Assembly: GCF_026745355.1 (NCBI RefSeq)
Contig: NC_079204.1
Coordinates: 51,322,209-51,386,208 of the forward strand
Source: Beta vulgaris subsp. vulgaris
Taxonomy: Eukaryota > Streptophyta > Magnoliopsida > Caryophyllales > Amaranthaceae
Direction: 5' to 3'
Length of the DNA: 64,000 nt
This document shows positions 12,141 through 22,829 of the stretch, piece after piece. How positions within the stretch are numbered: position 1 is the first letter of the stretch; each line of letters opens with the position of its first letter. The notes below the pieces were generated by a model that saw only the letters and a program-made list of their open reading frames with translations, made no database searches and had not been told where the DNA came from. A program made the translations under genes and the position numbers.

Positions 12141-14357
12141 TGATCATTCAGAGTTCGTAACAAGGTTCAGTTTAGGTAATTACCACCTGAAAATTCTCTT
12201 ATTTCTATAGATAGTAGTTATATTTAGATGTAGTAAAGTGCTTGGTAATAGAGTAATTGTAGCTAGAAGGTAAACTTGTTAAATGTGAGTTTTTCTTTCT
12301 TTAACTAAGCTCAACTCTTATTTCGTTTCTAACCAACTAGTAACAAAACTTTAGCTAATGCCCACTATAGACAATAAGTATTCACTAAAGTTTTTTATAT
12401 TCTATGAGTTATATTTAGAATGGTATGTCCAAGTTAAACTACGGACAAAATGGAAATTATGTGTAATAAGTGTTAAGAGTTTACGAAGCAATATTTTAGG
12501 AAATAGAATCAGTTAACTAGAGTATTTGCTGCATAAGGATGGGATTAGGCCTGCTAAAAGTGTCACTATTTCTTTTGGAAGATTAATGTGGTGAGCAGCT
12601 GTTATAGATCCTAATCTGCCAAAGAGCTGTGTATTCTGCATCCTTCTTCAACAAACCCGGATAATCTCAACAGCATCACAGTAAACATGTACAATAATGA
12701 ATTAGTGTTTATCAAGCCTAAAATCAGTGTTCATAACCCAGATATATGTATGAATCACTTGCTTAAAAACCCAACAACTTAATTTAGCTATATACAATTA
12801 TATATTTATTAATGTGCAATAGATGCATCTAGAAAAATTTGCATCTGTTGTTTTCTTTTGAATAATCAGCAGTTGGTTTTGACTTGGCTGTCTTTTTTTT
12901 GTACTTAAATAAGCATAAAGTATGTTAAACCTGGATGATCTCAAAATCTTAGCAATTTTTATGTTCATATGGCATCTATGCTTATTCTAATATACCCTTG
13001 TACAACGATGAACAGCTTAAATTTAGACATACATTCTATTTTTACTGCCCTATACAAAAACCACCCAGAACAATGATGCAAACACAACCCACCTCGGGTT
13101 TGAATTATCAAGTACACGTTCTGGTGAAGTTTTCACATCATTTAATCGAGACACCTACTTTACCTGTCCCTTATAAAGTGCCTTCTAATTATTTAACCTA
13201 ACATCACAGAGATGCTGGCAGAAACTTTATGTCGTGGTTCATTGAGTTCAATGAACATAACATTATATGTATGCGAAGCTAGATATGAGCTGTTATTCTC
13301 GCGGTTAGTTTCTGTTGCAATTCTCTTTTTTTATTCAGTTAATTTCCGTCCATTATGCATATCAGTTTTCAGTATTGTTGATGAGATTGTTTCGACGAAT
13401 TTCAAAGAATGGTATTGATGATTATTTTCTAGCTAGTCATTGCATTATGATTTACAATAGGGCCAGTTTTTGGAAACTGTTGATTCTGCAATTTGAATCT
13501 TTTTTGAAAAGTTTATATTTGTGCCGAGGTTTATTATTCTTGTATTGCATTTTATTTCAATAGAACTACTCGGACAGGTTGCTTTAAGTCTCAAATCTAG
13601 AATGAGGGCAAACAAAGTGCCTGGTACAGGTGTTTGATGTTTCTGAGAAGTTTTTGCAGCTATTAGTCTTTAAAATAGATTTAGGCTCTCAAGTGCTTAT
13701 GACCACAGGTCAGGACCAGCTAATTTTGATCCTGATATTGATAAGACAGTGTTTATTAGAACCATTGAGCACGGATGAAAGAATATCACAGCATAATCTA
13801 TTGTAGTAGTCTGAAGATTTTGATCGTTAGGGTCAGCCATTTACATCATTAGGGAGCTGTAATAGATTGATTGTGGGCTTGCGTGATTAATGAAAGGGCA
13901 GTTAGCTTCTCATGTTATTTTAGCTCCTTTGTCTAACCTATGGGGAGAATATATGAGATAACATGATATTACTGGGTTTGGTTTGAGGATGCTATGTGTT
14001 TTTTTTCTCTTCATTGTTCCTATGGTAATGTCTACTGTGCTTTTACTGATCATCATGATTAGGAGTGACTGTACAAACTATTCTTGCTAAGAGTGACTGT
14101 ACAAGACACAATCAAGGTATAATTCTTGGAATGATGTGATTAGCTTATAATTTAATGCATTCTCTTCTCTGAACTCTCTTTCTAATTGTATAATTCTTGG
14201 TATGATGTGATAGAATTATGGTTTATTGCATTTTCTTCTCCGGAATTGTGATTTGGTATTAGGAATGTTGTAAATTTCTTTTATTGTTTGGCTTGTGTTC
14301 ATTTTCCTTTCTCATATTTTATGGGTATCTTTTGATAATCATCTTTCATTTTCAAAA

Positions 14358-14445
14358 TTCACTTGGGATGATGTAAAGGTTGATAAACACAGAGAAAATT
14401 ACTTGGGTCACAGTGTCAAGGCTCCTGTTGGGAGATGGTAGAAAG
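14358..14445 (+). pseudogene. Captured exon of an MMTAG2-like gene
   Basis: Translation from 14358 gives [20 protein letters not shown] then KAPVGRW, followed by a TAG stop (14439-14441) where the family has glutamine, then K. WDDVKxDKxRENYLGxSxxAPVGRWQKG is the conserved N-terminal signature of the multiple myeloma tumor-associated protein 2 family found across eukaryotes. The segment ends AGAAAG/GTATTT, like an exon border. It lies within the CACTA element, so it is a captured exon killed by a C-to-T type change. Family identity is from memory of the signature. Confidence 0.65.
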
Positions 14446-15631
14446 GTATTTAAATTTCTTTCACGTCTCGATTTTGTTGGTTATGGCATTACTCATCAGA
14501 GGCAGAAGATGTCTGGTACTCATGAAACTGGAGAAAGGAGGGGTGATTTGGCTGAATACTTTCTTTCTGTGATAGTTTAGGTGCTTCTAATTAGCTTTAA
14601 TGGTTTTCTTTGGAAATATGTTGATTATAGTCTTTTCTCTTCATTGCTCCTATGGTAATGTCTACTGTGCTTTTACTGATCATCATGATTAGGAGTAATT
14701 CTAATACATAGAATGTTGATTGCTGTTTATTGAATTATTGCTATGATTATCTTTCTTAACATAATGAAATTTCGTTCGTTTTAAAAAGTTTCATGCGTGC
14801 TGGTGCATAATTGTAGCCATTTTTCTTAGCTTGCTAATCTGAACTTTTATATATATTATCATTACTGATTATATTTTTTTGTCTTTTTTATCTCCTTTTG
14901 AAGGTACTCGAAAATAATGAAGGTGCAACAGATCAAGAACGGATGGCTTCAAAGTAGCTACCATCGTATCGTCATCTATTTTGCTAGCGCGCTAGATCTT
15001 ATTAGTTAGCTTATTTTCAAGGTTATTTCACTTTGGATATTTTTATTAATTAGACTTAACTACGACATACAATTTGCAATTATGTTTATAGAAAAATACA
15101 TATATGGCTAGGATTTTGGTGAATATGCAATATTTGTAGGGATTTTAATTATCTTAGTATATATTTATAATATATTGATCAAAGTTTTTTTTATACCTTA
15201 GTGTGTGTATATATATATATATATTATATTATTACTGTATTGTTAATTAATTAATTATGAAAAACGTATCAAAAGAGTCCATACAAAATCTAGACGCTTT
15301 TCCTTGTCAAAAACTTATGATAAATATAAGAATAATTTTCCAGCCAAATTTCTCTCAACACTAAAAAGCGTCGTGACTAATTGTAGTCGACAAAAAGCAA
15401 GCGTTTATAAATTAATTGATGGCACCCCCACTAACCAATGTGGCGACGCCTATATAGGTAAGGGGGACGTTGTACAGCATCGCCAATGGCGACGTTTTTT
15501 GGAGACGCGAATTGCCGACTGATTCTGTTCGACGCTTTTTGGCAGCGTCGAGAGCAAATTTCGCGACGCTTTTAAGCGTCGCCAATTGGGCCAAAAAGCA
15601 TCTTCACAACACTCCTTTTCTAGCAGTGAAA

Positions 15632-16080
15632 AAGTGCTATTAAATTTAATTATAAAGTAGTCGGTGATAGTAAGAATAACAACTAATAAAAAATAGTAGT
15701 AATTATGTACCTCTCTTGTACTAAAACAACTTTTACAAACATTCCTATTAGAAAACCAAAAACAACAAATAGAAACAGAGGGAGTAGCTCTCCACGTATT
15801 TTAAATGGACTAATTTTTATGCCTTTTTGGATAAATTTTGAGGATGAGTAGTAAAATTTGTTGTGAACAATGCAATCCTTGCCTAAGAGAAATGATAAAA
15901 AAAAAAATTCTTAAACATTTATTCTTTCGTTCTAAAATAAGTGAAACATATCTTTCAATTATGTGAGTATTTTCTTTATAAAAGTATTTTACTTATTTCA
16001 TAACCAATGAAGTATATGAAAATAATGTAAAGAACCTTTTTTTCGTAAATTCAGCATCATTTATCAAGTACTCCGAGAAT
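15632..16080. repeat. Segmental duplication, unit A, right part
   Basis: This stretch aligns with unit B at 22190-22310 and 22830-23020 (shared phrases ACAAACATTCCTA, GAGAAAACCAAA, AGAGGGAGTA, GACTAATTTTTA, CTAAAATAAGTGAAACAT). Unit A lacks the Helitron present in unit B at 22311-22829. No gene is present. Confidence 0.7.
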
Positions 16081-16147
16081 GCATGAACCCCAAGTTAAGG
16101 AACAAAATAAAAACCAAAAACACCTTATTTAAAAGGAAGCATCACAT

Positions 16148-16346
16148 AGGGCTTGTTCTCCCCATCTTATTTTCAGTTCAGTTCAGTTCAATTCAGTTTA
16201 GTTCAGTTCAGTTCGGTTCAATTCAGTTTAGTTCGGTTCAGTTCGGTTCAATTCAGCTCTTGACAATACTTTTACTCTCAGATATCACTATTCATTTCAG
16301 TTCAGTTCAATTCAGCTGTTTTATGCCGAAAAGAACAAGCTCATAT
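16148..16346. mobile_element. MITE with TTCAG tandem repeats
   Basis: The insert begins AGGGCTTGTTCTCCCC and ends AAGAACAAGCTCATAT, so the ends are inverted repeats around GCTTGTTC. TCACAT flanks it at 16142-16147 and 16347-16352. The region upstream of UGT6 (42650-42670) has the same flank without the insert. The interior is built of repeated TTCAG/TTCGG units. A second copy in opposite orientation lies at about 50101-50222 and shares the inner phrase AATAGTGATAT. Confidence 0.65.
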
Positions 16347-16480
16347 TCACATGGTATTCAATTTGTCCCCTGTCGGTTTCATATTTTCTTCCAAGAATGG
16401 ATGAGGCAAGCAATTACGCAACATGAGTAGCAATCAAATAACGATTTATACGTTCCAATTGGAACTGTTTTATGAAGGGA

Positions 16481-16648
16481 AAAGTAGTCTGATACAAATT
16501 TTCTTGCATGCAAGTGGTCAAAACTCAAAAGCACTAAAGGCCATCACAACCCACTCCTCCACCTCTCTAGTCTCTCCCCCACAAATGCAGTTGAAAACGT
16601 CAAGACAAATTCCTTTGTGTGCTCTGCAAGTCTGCCATGTATTATAAA
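16481..16648 (+). promoter_or_regulatory. UGT1 promoter: conserved blocks and TATA box
   Basis: Block 1 (about 16481-16545) contains AGTAGTCTGATACAA and TTGCATGCAAGTGGTCA, the latter including an RY-type CATGCA core. Block 2 (about 16591-16635) contains GAAAACGTCAAGACAAATT with an ACGTCA core. A TATA box (TATAAA, 16643-16648) follows, 63 bases before the chosen ATG. The same blocks in the same order occur upstream of UGT6 and UGT7. Because the TATA box lies inside an upstream extension of the open frame, that extension is not translated. Confidence 0.65.
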
Positions 16649-16705
16649 CTAGAAATATATCACCACTTCCAAAAACATCCAAACCCACAAATAAGTTTAG
16701 CCAAA

Positions 16706-18127
16706 ATGGAAAGCCAAAATAGCAATCTAAAACAACTTCCTCCAGTGGCAGTAGTGATTGTACCACTTCCAGCACAAGGCCATCTTAACCAACTCCTTCA
16801 CCTCTCTCACCTCATCACCTCCTACGACATACCCGTCCATTACGCAGGTTCCACCACGCACAACCGCCAAGCGAAACTCCGTCTTCATGGTCGGGACACA
16901 CAAAGTTTAACCAAAATACACTTCCATGACTTCCAACTTCCTCCTTACCACTCACCCCCTCCAAGTGTAGACATCTCTGCCCCTTCTCCTGAGCACTTCA
17001 CCGCACTCTTTGAGGCGTCTACGCATCTTCGGGAGCCCATATCTCAACTCTTGCACCAACTCGCGCAAAAGTTTAATCGAGTTGTAGTCATTCATGATAA
17101 CCTTATGGCCTATGTGGTTCAAGATGTGAAGCTCATCTCAAATGCTAAAGCCTTCACCTTCATTCCGATTTCGGCCTTTTCCATGTTTTCATACTCATGG
17201 GAAAGCATACCTGAGGAAGTCAAACTGTTACAGCTAGATTCAGAAGAGATCCCCGACAATATTCCTACTCATGAAGGGTGTGCAACGAAAGAAATGTTGG
17301 AGTTTGCAACGAAACAAATAGAATGTCTTGGGTTCGAGTCAGGGTGGATTTACAACACCTCCAGAGCTATAGAAGGCAGATATGTCACTTTGTTGGATAA
17401 GCTATATTCGAGTAAATCACAGATAAAACACTTTGCAATAGGACCGTTTCATCCGGTGAATATCGAAAACAAAAGCAGTGAAAACAGACATCAATGCCTA
17501 AAATGGCTAGATGAACAAGAGAAATGCTCAGTGATTTATGTGTCTTTTGGATCATCAACATCATTCACAGATGAACAGATTGAAGAGCTGGCAAACGGGT
17601 TGGAACGAAGCGAGGTGAAGTTTCTATGGGTGCTCCGAAGAGCTGACCCTAATGACGTTTTTGAAGAAGCTGATAGAGTAAAAAAGGCTCAACTTCCAAA
17701 AGGGTATGAAGACAGAGTGAAAGACAGGGGAATGATAGTTAAGGATTGGGCACCACAGCTTGAAATATTAGCACATCCGTCGACTGGCGGGTTTATGAGT
17801 CATTGTGGGTGGAATTCATGTATGGAAAGTATGAGTATGGGTGTGCCGGTTGCGGCGTGGCCGATGCATTCTGATCAGCCAAGGAATGCGGTTTTGTTGA
17901 GCGAGGTGCTTAGAATTGGTATATTGGTGAGAGATTGGGCACATCGTGGCGAGGTTGTGAAATCAAGTACTATAGAGAATGTGGTGAAGACATTGATGGT
18001 AACAGAAGAAGGCAAAGAGATGAAGAAAAGGGCTGCAGAGTTGGGTGAAAGTGTTAGAGGATCAGTTGCTGAAGGTGGTGTGAGTTGTTTAGAGAGGGAC
18101 TCTTTCATTGCCTATATCTCTGGATAA
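16706..18127 (+). CDS. UGT1: zeatin O-glucosyltransferase-like UGT, intact
   Basis: Predicted 473-residue family-1 UDP-glycosyltransferase, single exon. The N-terminal motif PLPAQGHLNQLLHLS, with the likely catalytic His26, is characteristic of the zeatin O-glucosyltransferase (UGT93) group. HD at 130-131 supplies the candidate partner Asp. The 44-residue PSPG donor-binding box spans 348-391, from WAPQLEILAHPSTGG to the terminal HSDQ; a final Gln is usual for UDP-glucose users. No signal peptide or membrane segment is seen, so it should be cytosolic. Family members O-glucosylate cytokinins such as zeatin, but the acceptor here is inferred only. The start is the ATG at 16706 because upstream in-frame ATGs lie before or within the TATA box, and all paralogues start with an M(E)xQ-type sequence here. 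It differs from its relatives at several otherwise constant sites (HGRD for HGWD). Confidence 0.93.
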   Translation: MESQNSNLKQLPPVAVVIVPLPAQGHLNQLLHLSHLITSYDIPVHYAGSTTHNRQAKLRLHGRDTQSLTKIHFHDFQLPPYHSPPPSVDISAPSPEHFTALFEASTHLREPISQLLHQLAQKFNRVVVIHDNLMAYVVQDVKLISNAKAFTFIPISAFSMFSYSWESIPEEVKLLQLDSEEIPDNIPTHEGCATKEMLEFATKQIECLGFESGWIYNTSRAIEGRYVTLLDKLYSSKSQIKHFAIGPFHPVNIENKSSENRHQCLKWLDEQEKCSVIYVSFGSSTSFTDEQIEELANGLERSEVKFLWVLRRADPNDVFEEADRVKKAQLPKGYEDRVKDRGMIVKDWAPQLEILAHPSTGGFMSHCGWNSCMESMSMGVPVAAWPMHSDQPRNAVLLSEVLRIGILVRDWAHRGEVVKSSTIENVVKTLMVTEEGKEMKKRAAELGESVRGSVAEGGVSCLERDSFIAYISG

Positions 18128-18379
18128 CGCAACCTTGTGTGTGTCTTTATATGCTTTTATTATCATTCTATCTGCAAGTCACGTTGAAAAAATCTTGTTG
18201 AGGTATAGTTATTTATTTGATTTTTGGCCTAGTTGGTTTAGATTGGATTGTTTTCAATTTGTGTTATAATATCGTGGTACTAGTTTTGTTGTTTCAATTC
18301 ACTTAAACATGTTCATCAACTCTCATTCATTTTCTTTGGTATTCAAAATTACTAATATGGCTTGATTGTTTTAGAACTG

Positions 18380-19207
18380 CAACGGGTGTTCATAAAAAAT
18401 CGAAAGATCGAAAAATTGGTCTAAAGGAGTGGTTACTGTAACGATAAAAAAAATTTCAACGGTACGATTATCAAACCGATAAAATTAACGGTTAAATGGT
18501 CCGATACGGTTATGATTTTTCGAATGAGCAGTTAACCGAAATACGAAATATGTTTTTTTTCTCTATTTAATTGTTCTGAAATATTTTCAAACAATTACAT
18601 CAATTTTAATATTTGTTGCTAAGTTACAACAATTAGAGTATGTAGTTACTTGAAAACTCTAGTACTAACATAAACACTGTAATTAAGAAATGAAGTGAAT
18701 TATTAGTGTTAGTCATATTTTCCAATGGATTTATTATCTACTTTATAATACATTTTATATTATAAATATATTTAATATTAAAAATATGCACAAAAAATAT
18801 ATATTTCCTCCGTTTCATATTACTCGCTACACTTCTCAATTCACAGACTCCTATGCAATATTTGGAGAAGAGAGATGTAGAGAGTAAAAAGACAAAGGAC
18901 CCATGTAAGAGGAGAGAGATAGAGAGAGTTTATTGCCCAAAAAGGAAGTGTAGCAAGTAATGTGAAACTTCTCATAATTGAAAGTGTAGCGAGTAATATG
19001 GAATGTAGGAAGTAGTATTATTAAGTAAAACATAATGGTATAAATTAAGTAATGGTTAATGGTTAACCAAAACACCGTACCGAAAAAATGATTTTCCGCT
19101 TAAGCAGTAACCAGTCTAAACGGTTACGATTGGCAAAAAGAGCAAATCGAAATTTCTGGTTACCGAACCAAAATATTGTTTCAAGACGGTTAACCACCCG
19201 TGAACAC
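18380..19207. mobile_element. Possible hAT-like element with internal MITE
   Basis: This insertion in the UGT1 3' flank is rich in short inverted strings such as AACGGTTA and GGTTAACC. It has a GGTGTTCA-type string at the left (18386) and GTGAACAC at the right (19200-19207), reminiscent of hAT ends. A clear target-site duplication was not found, so the borders are uncertain. The flank before it matches the 3' flank of UGT2 near 28480, where the insert is absent. Confidence 0.35.
18804..19012. mobile_element. Stowaway-like MITE
   Basis: The ends are TTTCCTCCGTTTCATATTAC and its approximate complement ending GAATGTAGGAAGT, with TA on either side, as in Tc1/mariner-type Stowaway MITEs. The interior contains a second inverted phrase (TACTCGCTACACTT and AAGTGTAGCGAGTA). 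It is nested in the repeat-rich region downstream of UGT1. Confidence 0.6.
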
Positions 19208-19519
19208 ATTATACTAATTATGATAATTATACACATTACATATATACAATTTTATTAGTCACGTCATATGATAATTATGTCATTAGTACGTGTTATTTAT
19301 TTTTCATTTGTATAGTTCGAATTGCCATACAAATTAAGGAGAACACATTATACTAGGACATCCTTATAATAAGAAGAGAGAAAGATAAGTGGAGTATTAA
19401 GGGATTGGAGAGGGATATTGATAGAAATTTGAGGATGCACGCGAAAATTTTGATGTATCTAAATAATATAACAAAAACTCCTTATTATAAATTATATTTT
19501 TTTGAGGGGATTTTTAATA

Positions 19520-19717
19520 CTTTCTCTTTTTCTTTTTACTTGTAACACTTTTTTTATCAACTCCAATGCAAAATTTGGGTATGAGTCTAGGAGAGAGGTA
19601 GAGGGGAAAAATAAAGGACCGCATGTGATTGAAAAGAAATAGAGAGAAACGAAAAACAAAAGTAGAAAGTGTTGCAAGTAATTAAAAAGTCTTGCAAGTA
19701 AAAAAAAGCGAAGGAAG
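19520..19717. mobile_element. Stowaway-like MITE in unit B
   Basis: The insert lies between TA dinucleotides and has degenerate inverted ends (CTTTCTCTTTTTC at the left, GCGAAGGAAG at the right) plus an inner inverted phrase around TACTTGTAACACTT and AAGTGTTGCAAGTA. Unit A at about 1690 reads straight through the site, which confirms an insertion. Confidence 0.6.
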
Positions 19718-19798
19718 TAATTATATTAATAAGAATTGTATAACTATATTTGTGAGAGTCCATATCTCTCATTTATTTTTATTTTTGTTGAACCCTTG

Positions 19799-20421
19799 TG
19801 TTGTAGCCTGAAAATCAACGGCTACCCTTATGACACGTGGCACTATCTCAGCCCTACATGTGGCATTCGCCTATGTAAAGAAAAGTACAAAGACCTGCAG
19901 GTTCTTTGGGCTAAAGTACACTTCTCTGAAGAAGAGGTGTACTGAAAAGCTCCCTTGTGGCCCTGAAATTGTACTTAGGCCCAATAGAGTGAAGCCTGAT
20001 TCGGCTAAAAGGTAAAATGTGTTGGCCAATCAGCACTTGCCACGTGTCCTGATATTATTGCTCAGCCAATCAGATGCTCCCAAATTAGGGTGACATCAAG
20101 GTACAGCAGTCATTTCAAACAGTATAAGTAGTCCTTGAAATCAGGGGAAAGGTACGTTTTTCAGAGCATAGTACTGTTATTCTGCCATAAATTCTCTCTC
20201 TCTACTTTCTCTCTTTAAAAGTTCCTTCATATCCTGATATCTGACTTAAGCATCGGAGGGGGAAATACCACCCAAACCTCCAGGGTGGGTCCCTTTTTGC
20301 AGGTTGCTGATCGGAGTCCAGAATCGGGATTTGAGCCCAATCATTGTTGCACAAGTCTCCACATTAAGAACCTAAAGTTGGGAGTTGTTATTTTGCATTA
20401 CTAGTTTCGTACTACGTAACA
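19799..20421. mobile_element. Solo LTR, probably Ty3/gypsy
   Basis: The 623-bp insert begins TGTTGTAGCC and ends CTACGTAACA, the TG...CA ends of a long terminal repeat, and has a perfect 5-bp duplication CCTTG at 19794-19798 and 20422-20426. It contains a TATA-like AGTATAAGTAG near 20120 and CTGACTTAAGCATCGGAG near 20240, a phrase I associate with LTRs of plant Ty3/gypsy elements. There is no internal domain and no second LTR, so it arose by LTR-LTR recombination. Unit A has the empty site near 1756. Confidence 0.85.
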
Positions 20422-20911
20422 CCTTGTTTTCTACCCTCTAAAAATTTTGTGGAAGCTCTCTTGATTAGCTCGTCTTAACCCTCTTGCACATACGATATAT
20501 TTATAGTTATTGTGTACCCTATCTTCTAAATTTCTGTACCTTTGTCTAATATTACGTATTTCTACATCACATATCTTTAATTTTTACAAGATATTTCGAT
20601 CTTTGTCCATTACATTTTCAACTTTTTTTTAATCTATCGTTGTTCTCCCTCGATTTCTTCTGAAATCCATTTAATATAATTTCAATTTTCTGCTTATTGT
20701 GCGGACGCATCTTATTCAACGTCTCATGTGCTCGAACCAATCAATGAATTCAGTCGTCCCTCATTTAAACCTCACATCTCAATTCTCATACAAAGGGAGT
20801 ACTAGTTAGAAGTTTACGTTATATAATTAGCATATCACGGAAGATGGTCCTCGATCTATAACACATGATTGGCACTATAGTATAAAACCTAAATAACGTG
20901 CAAAAATATTA

Positions 20912-21847
20912 GGGGGCGTTTGGTTAGGAGTATTCTGGAAAGGGTAAGGGAATCAACTTAATTGATTCCCTTACTTGTTGTTTGTTTGCTCAATTTAATG
21001 ATTCCCTTTACCCACCCCTTACCCCCAAAGTCCTCTACTCTCATTCCCCCCACCCCCCTAAGGTTTCACTTACCCTTTCTTGATTCATCATTGACCATAT
21101 CTTTGACCACCCAACCACCACCACCACTTGACCACCTAACCATCTAACCCAACCATTATTACCACCCAACCCCTCCACCTGCCCACCAATCGGCACCAGA
21201 ACTGCCCAACCGTCGCCCAATCAAGCCACTCAACCGACACTAGAACCGCCCAACTGCCGCCCAACCAAGCCACCCAACCGGCACCAGATTTGCCCAACCA
21301 TCGCCCAACCAAGCTACCCACACACGTGAAAACCACCCACCACTTGAAATCCGCCACAACCACCCACCACCCAAACCACTGCCCACCTACAAACCCTAGA
21401 AAAAATGGAAGAATTGAGAGAAAGGGAGGAGAGAGAAAAGATGCAGCGACTAGAAGGGGAGGGGGAGGATGTGACGGCAAGGGGAGGGGGAACGTCGCGG
21501 CGGCAAGGGAAGGGGAAACATCGCGACGGCCAGGGGCTAAGGTGGAATTGACAGGGTTGCAGCAACAAGGGGAGGGGATGGAGACGTCGCAACCGCAAGG
21601 AGAGGGGCAGCGGCGGCGGAACTGGGGTGGGGAGGGGCAGCGGCGGCACTGGGGTGTGGGAGAGGTGGCGGGGGATATCAAGAGAGGGGGGATATGGTGG
21701 TGTTATGGTGGAAGAAGAAGAAAGAGGAAAGAGGAAAGACAATGTACTAACCAAACAACACATTAAATCTAAGGGTTTTGATTTCCTTTCCCCATCTACC
21801 CCTTTCTTGATTCCATTCCCTTCACCCATTTACAACCAAACGTCCCC
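20912..21847. mobile_element. PIF/Harbinger-like non-autonomous element
   Basis: The left end GGGGGCGTTTGGTTA and right end AACCAAACGTCCCC are inverted repeats of the GGxxGTTTGGTT kind typical of PIF/Harbinger MITEs. The flanks are TTA (20909-20911) and TTA (21848-21850). Unit A near 6975 is the empty site. The interior is biased (CCACCCAACC-rich, then GGGGAGGGG-rich), which produces several long open frames on both strands. These show no known domain and I regard them as composition artefacts. Confidence 0.78.
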
Positions 21848-22010
21848 TTATTATTAACAGTGTTATGGTTCAACCTTTAAACATCAAAGTAAGCTTCTCT
21901 GGTTAGTATTTACGTGCTAAAGCCAATTAAGCCATCCCAAATCCACAATTACTACAAAAAATCCCAAACCCACAACTACTATAAAAAAATCCCACTATTA
22001 TCACTCCAAA

Positions 22011-22172
22011 ATGAATGGTCAGAATTGCTATAAACAAGTTCCTTCACCTATAGTAGTGAATAGTGATTAGTGAAGTGGCAGTGGTGATGATACCCTTTCA
22101 GCACAAGGCCATCTTAACAACTCTCAATCATCTTACAACTTTCTATAGAATAATACCAGTACAATATGTCAA
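22011..22172 (+). pseudogene. Relic of a UGT 5' end in unit B
   Basis: An ATG at 22011 is followed by NGQNCYKQVPSP, like the starts of the intact UGTs. After in-frame stops, the stretch 22072-22172 still matches the start of the catalytic domain: GAAGTGGCAGTGGTGATGAT corresponds to the VAVVM region, CAGCACAAGGCCATCTTAAC to the AQGHLN motif, and ATAATACCAGTACAATATG to the IPVHY region. Small deletions and stops prevent translation. The rest of the gene is missing; unit B continues as unrelated flank. Confidence 0.75.
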
Positions 22173-22310
22173 GTGATTTTTTAATTTCTATTGACGGTTT
22201 AGAAAGTGATATTAAAATCTAATTATAAAGTGACAAACTATAGTAATAATAATCCAAATATTATTTTGTCCTACAACAACTTATACAAACATTCCTACGA
22301 GAAAACCAAA

Positions 22311-22829
22311 TCTCTATTATATAAGCCAAGGGAGGAGGTGTGGTGTCCTCTTTTGAAGCGACTAAAATACCCTTAATGATCTAATTAATGGAATGAAAAA
22401 AATTACAAAAGCAAATCATTTAAAAATTCTCATTCCAACTTGCCATTTAAAACAAGTTTAAAATGGTATATGCATCAAATACTTCAATCAAAAATTAAAT
22501 GGAAAAAATATTTATACCTTATAAAAAAGATGGCATACATAACGTGCACATGAAAAGTCTGAACATTCACTATCTTTGATACTCTTTAATTCAGTTAAAC
22601 CAACTCATTATTTTTGTTCTTCCTGTTCAATATTCATTCACAAAAAAATGATGTTAACAATCACTCACAATCTTTTTATTTTTTTACATTAGCGAATTAA
22701 TATATCTAAATTCATCTTCTGTTGAATTTTTCACGTTCAAGTTTAATCATAAATAAAGTACGAATGGAGTATCTAAGAGAATAACAAATTTTGAAATTAA
22801 CGCACGCATCGCGTGCATATGAAGGCTAG
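22311..22829 (+). mobile_element. Non-autonomous Helitron
   Basis: The element starts TCTCTATTATATAAG and ends CTAG, inserted between A (22310) and T (22830) without a duplication, as Helitrons do. Just before the end is a perfect hairpin, GCACGC-ATC-GCGTGC (22802-22816). The paralogous empty site is in unit A near 15757. There is no Rep/helicase coding. The same family occurs at 36718, 37278-37779 and, on the minus strand, at 52669. Confidence 0.85.

Larger units (their letters stand above)
11254..15628. mobile_element. Pack-CACTA element carrying host gene pieces
   Basis: The left end reads CACTACTACAAAAGCC and the right end TTTTCTAGCAGTG, whose complement CACTGCTAGAAAA is a matching CACTA terminus. 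The 3-bp flanks are AAA (11251-11253) and AAA (15629-15631). Both ends carry clusters of a GACGCTTTT / AAGCGTCG unit in both orientations, the subterminal repeats. I see no transposase. The interior instead looks like transcribed host sequence: a UTR-like stretch with a CAGCAG/GTATGT donor near 11580, an EGF-like piece (12011-12140), an MMTAG2-like exon (14358-14445), and a 57-bp phrase present at about 14006 and again at 14636. Confidence 0.8.

Noticed and set aside
13700..13800. Possible third captured exon in the CACTA element (ANFDPDIDKTVFIRTIEHG)
   Set aside because: Too short and without a recognisable family; kept only as a note because a search could change this.
16150..16320. Protein-coding SSVQFGSIQF repeat
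   Set aside because: It is the TTCAG tandem repeat of a MITE read in one frame; an empty site exists upstream of UGT6.
16619..16705. 29-residue N-terminal extension of UGT1
   Set aside because: The TATA box at 16643 lies inside it, no paralogue has a matching extension, and there is no targeting-peptide pattern. The same reasoning removes the 46651 start for UGT7.
21136..21829. Long overlapping open frames of 158-181 codons on both strands
   Set aside because: They lie inside a delimited PIF-like insertion with strongly biased composition, have no domain, and mirror each other on both strands.
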